A stretch of 64,000 bases of DNA, from positions 26,651 through 90,650 of the forward strand of contig CAVAVP010000006.1 in NCBI GenBank assembly GCA_963592135.1. The letters are read 5' to 3'. How positions within the stretch are numbered: position 1 is the stretch's first letter; every line of letters starts with the position of its first letter. Source of the stretch: UBA3700 sp963592135. GTDB lineage: Bacteria; Bacillota; Clostridia; Christensenellales; UBA3700. Positions 7,902-14,203 of this stretch are shown piece by piece. The notes below the pieces were generated by a model, which made no database searches, was not told where the DNA came from, and worked only from the letters and a program-made list of their open reading frames with translations. The translations under genes were made by a program, and so were the position numbers.

Positions 7902-9022
7902 CCTTTTATGTAAAAATTATAACATTCTTTGGTTAGATAATAAATGTCTTTTTCTTCATTAACCGATTTTAAATAATTATATTGATTTTTAACTATAGTT
8001 TTAAATCCTTCTTCAAAGCTTTCATCCATTGCTTTTCTTAAAGCTGGTATAAAATCATCCTCTCTGCCTTCTTCTAGTAAATCCGTAGAATATATTAATT
8101 TTTCAAATGTCGACATATCACCTTTACCTGTACAGTGATATTTAATCGCATTTAAGATATTTTCATCTTGAACCTTAAAAACATCTTTTGCAAAAACTGC
8201 ACCTAAAAATTGGTGTTCAACCTTTGTTCCTATTGCATCTTTTGGAAGCATAGACTTATCTATATTATTATCCGTCTCTCTTCCCTTGCCGCAATCATGT
8301 AAAAGTCCGGCAAGTAAAACTTTATCTAAGTCTATTCCTAGTTTATGTCTATCGTTTAAATATAGCGCGTATTTTGCCGTTCTTATAGAATGCTCAAGTC
8401 TTTCTCTTTTTATCATAGTAGAAAGTTTTTGAACATACAAAAAGTAGTCATTATATAAGCCATTTTCATCAATATAATGTTCAACCTTTTCATCTATTAA
8501 ATCTCTATAACCCAAATATAAATAATGTCTAATTAATGAGGACGACACATCGCTTGGAACATAATCAAGAACTTCTATCTTTGCGCCCTTATTTTCCCAA
8601 TATTTCTTTGCCGCATTAAACTTTATATCATCATTTCCTCTATGAAAGACCAAAAGTGGACAAATTCTTATGATTTCTTCTGGATTTTTCCACTTATGAA
8701 AATCTATTAAAGAATCCCCGCCAATAATAAAAACTATATCTTTATATTTTTCCTTTAATTTAGGCAATATTTGATATGTATAATGAATAGAATCATCCCT
8801 ATTTTCAATATCATCAATGTAAACGTTTTTTACACCAAGCAAAGCTATATTTAACATATTAACTCTATGCGAAAAATCTATAGTGCAAGTGTTTTTGTGT
8901 GGTGGATTTTTTGACGGAACAAGAACAATCTCATCTAAGCCACTTAAAAGTGCCTTTTTTATCATATTTATATGTTCTTTATGTGGCGGATTAAAAGCTC
9001 CACCAAATATTCCTATTTTCAT
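7898..9022 (-). CDS. nadD: Fused nicotinate-nucleotide adenylyltransferase and YqeK-type HD hydrolase
   Basis: 374 residues, about twice a normal NadD. Residues 1-195 are NadD: GGAFNPPHKEH nucleotide-binding motif, SKNPPHKN, IIGGDSLIDFHKW, and the C-terminal SSSLIR, making nicotinate adenine dinucleotide from NaMN and ATP. Residues about 205-374 are an HD-domain protein of the YqeK type: LEHSIRTAKYA, GLLHDCGKG with the HD pair, and YHCTGKGDMSTFEKLIYSTD, a family that hydrolyses diadenosine tetraphosphate. In most Firmicutes these are adjacent separate genes; here they are one frame with no internal stop. Followed by rsfS with a 4-base overlap. Confidence 0.93.
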   Translation of the reverse strand: MKIGIFGGAFNPPHKEHINMIKKALLSGLDEIVLVPSKNPPHKNTCTIDFSHRVNMLNIALLGVKNVYIDDIENRDDSIHYTYQILPKLKEKYKDIVFIIGGDSLIDFHKWKNPEEIIRICPLLVFHRGNDDIKFNAAKKYWENKGAKIEVLDYVPSDVSSSLIRHYLYLGYRDLIDEKVEHYIDENGLYNDYFLYVQKLSTMIKRERLEHSIRTAKYALYLNDRHKLGIDLDKVLLAGLLHDCGKGRETDNNIDKSMLPKDAIGTKVEHQFLGAVFAKDVFKVQDENILNAIKYHCTGKGDMSTFEKLIYSTDLLEEGREDDFIPALRKAMDESFEEGFKTIVKNQYNYLKSVNEEKDIYYLTKECYNFYIKG

Positions 9023-9060
9023 ATATTCTGTATTTTATAAAATTTCAAAATTAATCTCAA

Positions 9061-9249
9061 TTATTTTTTATTCTTTAACATCTCATTTATTAAATCACCA
9101 ATACTGACACCTAGCATAGAATCAAAAGCTCCGTCTCTTTGTATTTTTGTTTTTTCCTTTTTGCCGTTCCATGATTTATTAGAATATGAGCCTATTGGCT
9201 TTTTCTTTTCCTTATTTTCCCTATTATTTTTAGCTTCTTTATGTTTTAT
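9061..9249 (-). CDS. Small basic hypothetical protein with ATA at the start position
   Basis: A 62-codon frame, Lys/Asn-rich in the first half and ending with an amphipathic DGAFDSMLGVSIGDLINEML stretch. It would start at ATA (9249-9247), five bases after an AGAGGAG Shine-Dalgarno, overlapping the stop of the preceding gene as ATAA, just where the usual ATGA coupling would be. The frame has no ATG, GTG or TTG near its head. It lies between the preceding hypothetical gene and nadD-yqeK in one run. I do not recognise the family. It could be a real gene using AUA, or one that lost its ATG by a G to A change. Confidence 0.5.
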   Translation of the reverse strand: MKHKEAKNNRENKEKKKPIGSYSNKSWNGKKEKTKIQRDGAFDSMLGVSIGDLINEMLKNKK

Positions 9250-9614
9250 GTAATCTCCTCTTTCTTTCGTAAAAAATAGATAACACCTTTGTTTTCTTGT
9301 TTAAAATATTCTTCATTTTTAACTATATTTTTATAGTAAGTATAATCAATATAAAATTGATCACTACTTTTTAAGTTTGCATTTATAATATCTCCTGGAA
9401 AATATGCCTTAACAAGTCCACCTTTAAACTTTTTTAAACATCTTAAAACTTCCTTTTTAGATTCACATATTCCACTATTTGAACCACAATCCGTTACAAT
9501 ACAAATAGCATCATAATTTGAGCAATATTTCAAATCATTTAAAAGTTCTTGCTCAATACTATTTACCAATGTGTTTCCATGATATTTATCTTTAATTGTA
9601 TAAACACTACTCAA
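9246..9614 (-). CDS. Hypothetical protein, 122 aa
   Basis: No family recognised. The protein has an acidic/aromatic character, with a hydrophobic core strand AICIVTDCGSNSGIC and VKAYFPGDIINANLK; no signal peptide or membrane segment. It starts with TTG (9614) behind AGGAGAGA, four bases after the stop of the upstream lipoprotein gene, so the two are cotranscribed with nadD-yqeK and rsfS. Confidence 0.65.
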   Translation of the reverse strand: MSSVYTIKDKYHGNTLVNSIEQELLNDLKYCSNYDAICIVTDCGSNSGICESKKEVLRCLKKFKGGLVKAYFPGDIINANLKSSDQFYIDYTYYKNIVKNEEYFKQENKGVIYFLRKKEEIT

Positions 9615-9617
9615 CTA

Positions 9618-10070
9618 CTATCTCTCCTCTAGTGATATATAAAGAATCGTGTTTATATTTATTGTTAATTTATCTACATCTACAGCTATTTCTTTTAATA
9701 CAATTCCATTATAGTTTTTAACTAAAGTTGTTGCACTATTTGCTTGATCGCTTTCAATATTTGTAAATACAGTTATATATTTAAATTGAGATGCGTCAGA
9801 TTTAAGTGAATCTACACTTTCAAAAATTCCACTACCTCCGCCAAGCTCATAGGAAATGCTTTTATAGTCTAAAAGTTCTATTAGAGATTTGTTTTCAATC
9901 TCTATGCTAGATAATTCAAAAGTTTTACTATTATCTCCATTTTCAATATGTAAAACCATTTTTGCAGAATTTAAATTTTCATTTTGAGAAATTTCCTTTT
10001 GACAACAACTGCACAAAATTAATGCTAAAATAACAAGCATAATGCTACTAATATAAATAACCTTTTTCAA
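9618..10070 (-). CDS. Small lipoprotein, DUF4430-like
   Basis: 150 residues starting at TTG with GGGAG upstream. A signal peptide (KKVIYISSIMLVILALIL) runs into a Cys-rich lipobox (CSCC), so the protein should be lipid-anchored outside. The mature part (MVLHIENGDN, SLIELLDYKSISYELGGG, GIFESVDSL, YITVFTNIESDQANS) resembles the DUF4430/transcobalamin-like fold in strand order, a weak assignment. Ligand unknown. First gene of the run leading to nadD-yqeK. Confidence 0.65.
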   Translation of the reverse strand: MKKVIYISSIMLVILALILCSCCQKEISQNENLNSAKMVLHIENGDNSKTFELSSIEIENKSLIELLDYKSISYELGGGSGIFESVDSLKSDASQFKYITVFTNIESDQANSATTLVKNYNGIVLKEIAVDVDKLTININTILYISLEER

Positions 10071-10106
10071 CCTTGCTCTCCCTTATACAAGTGTTTTTTT
10101 GTTTTT

Positions 10107-11398
10107 TTATAAATTTTTCTTTAAATGTAAACTATATTTCTCCTCGTCTAATTCTAATTTTTTAACTTCTACTCCTTTTTTATTTGCTATCTCTAAAACT
10201 CTTTTTTCGTCTTCCTTAGATATTCTTGCGCCCAAATATACTTTGGAAATTATAGGATCAACTATATTGTTATTTGGATATTCATCATCTTTATTCGATA
10301 AAATAATTAATCTCCACTCCTGTTCATATTTCCATAAATCTGATTTTGTAAGCAAAGATAAATACATCTTATATAACATATTTTCATCAACAATTAATTT
10401 TCCATCTTCACTAAAACACTTAATAATCTCATCACTTAACGATGGCCTTTTGTTTGAATAAATAACTGGAGATAATAAAGAATAAGTATTTTTTTGTGAA
10501 GATCTTGAAAAATCGTATTCTATGCAAAATCCTGTATGTTTTTTAGCATAATGCGACCACATTAAAATGTTATCGNNNNNNNNNNGTTATCGTATGACTG
10601 AGAAAAGCATACCATATAAAAGTTCTTATCTATAGATTCCTTTAAGTTCTCTAATAAAATCTCACTTTTTTCTTTAAAGTTTTTAATAGATTCTTGCATT
10701 TTTATCATGTCTTCATAGCCATATTTTGCACAAATATCTATTATCTCATATAAACTCTTTGAATCATATAAAGCCTTCATAAAATTTATACCATCATTAA
10801 AACTATCTATATGATTATTGATTAAGTCTTTTAATTCGTAATTTACTTTATTATTTATTGCTTCATTTGCTACATTTTGAATTGCAAGTTCTTGTTTATC
10901 TCCCATTAAAGAAACGACATCCTCAAAATTTTGTACTAATTCTTTATCTGACGCTATAGCTTTTGTAAATGGAATTAAATCCTGTTCTTGTAAAACATTA
11001 TCTTTTGAAATTTTTTTCTTTAATAAAATTAAATAATCAAACAACTTTGATGAATAATTTGATTTATCTTTATTAATTCTTGATGAAATAAACTTTTTTA
11101 TCCAACTTTTTTGATAAGGGTTTAAAAGACCATTTTGTAATTGATTTACAATCTCTTGTTCAACTAGTTTTTCTACAACTTTCTCAATAGAAAATCCTAT
11201 TGTACAATCAAATGGATCATTAAAAGCCGATGGCCTTGATAAATGAATTACATTATTAACCAAATTGTTATACGAATTTTCTGTTGGACCATAATATTTG
11301 TATAACTTTAAACTTATAGCACCATCTTTCTCTAGAGATTGAAATATAGCTTTTTGATTATTAAGATTTTCTTTAACAAATGATACTATATTCTTCAT
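10107..11398 (-). CDS. DUF2971 family protein, interrupted by an assembly gap
   Basis: Two reading frames flank a run of ten N. Joining them at the shared heptamer GTTATCG gives a single continuous frame of about 424 residues across VCFSQSYDN and ILMWSHYAKKHTGFCIEYDF, which is the DUF2971 signature (SFS..xxLMWSHYA..HxGFCIEY), followed by LLSPVIYSNKRPSL. The N-terminal part carries SLKLYKYYGPTENSY and HLSRPSAFNDPFDC, also typical. Function is not established; members occur among defence and mobile genes. A TATAAT at 11455-11450 is the likely -10. Confidence 0.8.
10576..10585. other. Assembly gap of ten N, probably artefactual
   Basis: GTTATCG ends the left contig (10569-10575) and GTTATCG begins the right one (10586-10592). 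Removing the gap and one copy restores a DUF2971 reading frame, so no sequence is likely missing. Confidence 0.85.
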
Positions 11399-11607
11399 GT
11401 CTTAATTCTAATAAACCCCTCAATTTTTATGAAATAACCTTCGACTTTAATTATACAATAAAATATATCGTGCGTCTTTAATTTTTTTTATTATAAAGTC
11501 GTTGCTTTAAGCCCAATTATCGCCAAAAACAGCGTATTTGTGACAACAAAATGGACTAATTTATCCTTCTCAAACCAAATTCTCAAACTTTAACATGCCA
11601 ATTCTGT

Positions 11608-11799
11608 TCAAGAACTACCTAATTTAACATCTCTCTCAAACCCATTAATGTCTGTAACATTCATTTCTTTAGTTTCTATTGTTTCGTTATTTTCTTCTGT
11701 AAATGAATTGTTTTGTGTTGTTATAGTTTCTGTTTCATTATTTGTGCAACTTATCATTGACGCTAAACATATTAATATAAAAATTATATTTATGAACAC
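11608..11799 (-). pseudogene. N-terminal fragment of a substrate-binding lipoprotein
   Basis: 63 residues: a lipoprotein signal with lipobox ASMISC, an Asn/Thr/Glu linker, then NVTDINGFERDVKL and a stop. TDINGxEx(V) directly after the linker is how iron-siderophore/cobalamin binding lipoproteins begin, so this looks like such a gene cut off after the first strand. No continuation is readable downstream, and 11400-11607 holds no other gene. It could alternatively be a complete tiny lipoprotein. Confidence 0.45.
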
Positions 11800-11829
11800 T
11801 TTATTTAATTTTTTTATATCTTTTATCTC

Positions 11830-12415
11830 CTATGCTTTTAATATACAATAATTAGTATTATATAACATATACTCTGTTTTTATTTCACATTCACTTTTAT
11901 TTATAGTAAAATCTACTAAAGTTGCAGAAGTATTTTTATCAAATGATATTACCCTTATCGTAACAATATTATCTATATCGATTGATTTAATATTGTTTGA
12001 TAATCTTAATATATGATATGCATTATCTGAACATATATAATAATCTATATTAACAAATTCGTTTATATAAGTTGTTTTGTTTGTAACTTTTATTGAAATG
12101 CCATTTTCAGTTTTATGATATTTAACTTTTTCTGTTTGTTCAATACTAAAATTATACATAGTGTTAAAGTTTTTTAGTTCCACATATAATGTTTTTGTAT
12201 TTTCTGAATAATCATAAACTTCATAATACCCAAACGAAATATATAAAGTACTATTTGAAGAGTTTTTAAACTCTTGAGTATCTACATATAAAATTTCATC
12301 ATCTTTAAGTGTTTTATAAAATATATTACTACTAAATGTTAAGCCTAATTCTAATACTACTAATAATATAAAAACTATTCCTATTGTTATATAATTTATT
12401 ATTTCTTTCTTTCAT
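11830..12415 (-). pseudogene. Membrane-anchored hypothetical protein with a frameshift near the start
   Basis: ATG 12415 has a fine Shine-Dalgarno (AAGGTGA), but its frame dies quickly. One base out of frame, after only AAAG, an open frame continues to 11830: a membrane helix ITIGIVFILLVVLELGLTF, then a 150-residue extracytoplasmic part ending NTNYCILKA. Losing one A in the A-rich start would give Met-Lys-Lys-Glu-Ile-Ile and a normal single-pass protein of about 194 residues. The family is unknown. Either a recent pseudogene or an indel error. Confidence 0.6.
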
Positions 12416-12623
12416 ATTTACTCACCTTTTTATTTATTATTTTTTTCACATAATATTGTCTCATTTTAGATCTATTATATTGATAAATTTCTTCAACTGT
12501 TGGTCTATTTAATTCATTAAATTTATCTTGATTTTTTCTAAATTATTTATACTCCTCACAAGTTGAGTGACAACGCATTGTTCGTTTTGTACAATCTTTG
12601 CAAGGTACATTTGGCATATTCAT
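12399..12623 (-). pseudogene. Small Cys-rich protein gene with an in-frame stop
   Basis: ATG 12623 behind AAAGGAGAG starts NMPNVPCKDCTKRTMRCHST, CEEYK, then TAA (12545-12543), and the same frame continues FRKNQDKFNELNRPTVEEIY to 12399. The whole resembles the small CKDC...CHSTCEEYKEFRK proteins seen in Firmicutes prophages and plasmids, where the stop position is Glu (GAA to TAA). The end overlaps the next gene's start. Probably a nonsense mutant. Confidence 0.7.
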
Positions 12624-12645
12624 ATTTTCTCTCTCCTTTTATTAA

Positions 12646-13008
12646 TTAACCTCGTATACAATAATTTATTACATTATTATAAATTTCTACAAAAGTTACT
12701 TTTTTACTAGTTAAATTTACCAATTTTACACCTATAGTATTTCCTTGTACTCTATATTGAATTTTATAAACTCCATTATTATAATAAACATCCACATCAA
12801 CATTAGGTTCATTATTTTCATTATATTCTAAATATTTAATATTTAACAATTTTCTATTTGGTAAATCATACCAGCCGTAATAAGTATCATAGACACAAAT
12901 AATAGAACATAAACAAATTAAAAGTATCAAAATACAACATATTACATAGAAAGCCTTACATTTATTTGTTAAATCTAAATCGTTAAAAGTTTTTTCGTAA
13001 TTAAACAT
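12646..13008 (-). CDS. Single-pass membrane protein, hypothetical
   Basis: 120 residues: a charged cytoplasmic start, one strong membrane helix rich in Cys (FYVICCILILLICLCSIICVY, about residues 20-40) and an extracytoplasmic domain with many Asn and Tyr residues. Good Shine-Dalgarno (GGGAGAG). Architecture parallels its broken neighbour at 11830-12415, so they may be related or act together. Function unknown. Confidence 0.6.
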   Translation of the reverse strand: MFNYEKTFNDLDLTNKCKAFYVICCILILLICLCSIICVYDTYYGWYDLPNRKLLNIKYLEYNENNEPNVDVDVYYNNGVYKIQYRVQGNTIGVKLVNLTSKKVTFVEIYNNVINYCIRG

Positions 13009-13059
13009 TTTATCTCTCCCTTATTGAAAATATAAATTTTTGCCGTAATATTACCCACA

Positions 13060-13814
13060 TTAATATTCTGGCACTGAAACATTTTTATCTACTTCTAAAT
13101 TTAATTTATCTATATAATTCTTCAAATTTATTAAATCTTCATTTTTATACCAATTAAACTTCCATTTTGCAGAACTTAATGTTTCTCTTATAGTCTTAAA
13201 ATACGGAAAATCAATTTCATTATAAGAATGTCCAATTACTTCAATTTCTTCTATTGTTTTTTTCTTTAAATATTCAAACCACTCTTGATTTCTATTTATA
13301 ATTTCTTCTACATTTTTGTATGTTTTTTCTAAAAGCTCATTTCCTTTAAAATCGTTATTGTTATGACCTATAATCAAATCCGTTCCATATAATGCATCTG
13401 CCATAAACTTATGAACAAATAAAATTTGATTCTCTTTTATTCCATAAATTTCACTTAAAGTATTTGTGTAGTTAAATGAAAAATATATATCATCTTCCCT
13501 ACAATCAAACTTCTTTTCGTGTGAGTTGTATTTATTGAGCATATCCATTTCCCAATTTTTTCTTTTATTTCATTTGCAAAGGCTTCCCAACTATAGTTGT
13601 TACCAAAACTATTATTTATTTTATCTACTACATCTACTTTGGGCTCCCCTAAAGTTCTTTCAAAATCAGACCATAGCCTACTATCATCATAAATATCAAT
13701 AAGTTCTTTATAAAATTCATTATATTTTTGCTCTATATATTTTTTAAAATCCATATAACTTGTTTTTAAATTATGAGCTAATTCAAACCCATTACCGATA
13801 ATATATAATCTCAT
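13060..13814 (-). pseudogene. AbiH-family phage-defence protein, frameshifted
   Basis: The start MRLYIIGNGFELAHNLKTSY with MDFKKYIEQ is the AbiH N-terminal signature (nucleotide-binding-like GNGFDLAHGL). The frame is lost near 13560, and a second frame carries the rest: IYFSFNYTNTLSEIYGI, the second AbiH motif, VIGHSYNEIDFPYF and the C-terminus. The break lies at a run of six T on the plus strand (13556-13561); one extra base would fuse both parts into one protein of about 251 residues through KEKNWEMDM. AbiH causes abortive infection in Lactococcus; this copy is probably inactive unless the indel is an error. Confidence 0.8.
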
Positions 13815-14000
13815 TATTTTTAGACTTCCTATTTTTTTCTTAGTTATTCACAATTTATTAACCAATAAACTATCAATCCAATTATGAATGATGATGATTG
13901 TCAAATCTCAATTTGTTTTAGATTTTTATAAACTACTTATTTTTTTATATTCCTACTTATTTTATAAATAAAAGTTATTAACAATATCAATAATAATTAA

Positions 14001-14029
14001 TTGCTTTTTTTATTTTCATTTGTTAAAAT
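14001..14029 (+). promoter_or_regulatory. Promoter of the Mn riboswitch-ATPase unit
   Basis: TTGCTT (14001-14006), 17 bases, TAAAAT (14024-14029); the predicted start near 14036 is two bases before the riboswitch P1 stem. The gap 13815-14000 shows nothing else. Confidence 0.6.
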
Positions 14030-14037
14030 AAACTCAT

Positions 14038-14188
14038 CTTAAGAGAGTAGATTGCCTAACTATTGGTTATAGTTTCGTCATCCCGGAAAGAAAAAAAATC
14101 CCGGAACTATATTAAAAATCCAGACTTAAGTATGCATGCCATACTTTAGCCTAAGTGGAACAAGTATGGAAAAAATACTTGTTTTTTT
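14038..14188 (+). promoter_or_regulatory. yybP-ykoY type Mn2+ riboswitch with terminator platform
   Basis: CTTAAG (14038-14043) pairs with CTTAAG (14125-14130) as P1; inside are AGAGTAG, an AACTAT/ATAGTT hairpin, TCGTCA, a CCGGA-bearing stem and CCAGA, matching the yybP-ykoY layout. Three copies of an AAGTAT/ATACTT arm follow: AAGTATG (14128-14134) with CATACTT (14140-14146), and the terminator CAAGTAT/ATACTTG. If P1 forms, CATACTT is freed to pair with AAGTAT of the terminator: an antiterminating ON switch. Confidence 0.82.
14161..14188 (+). terminator. Riboswitch-controlled terminator
   Basis: CAAGTAT (14161-14167), 7-base loop, ATACTTG (14175-14181), then TTTTTTTAT. It lies just before the GGAGG of the ATPase gene. 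Confidence 0.85.
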
Positions 14189-14203
14189 ATTTGGAGGATC
14201 AAT

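Noticed and set aside
10099..10461. Plus-strand open frame of 120 codons
   Set aside because: Antisense to the DUF2971 coding sequence; hydrophobic Phe/Ser-rich composition typical of a shadow frame.
11442..11501. CGACTTTA...TAAAGTCG inverted repeat
   Set aside because: Only eight bases pair, the loop is 44 bases, and it overlaps the DUF2971 -10; no clear terminator tail, so not called as an element.
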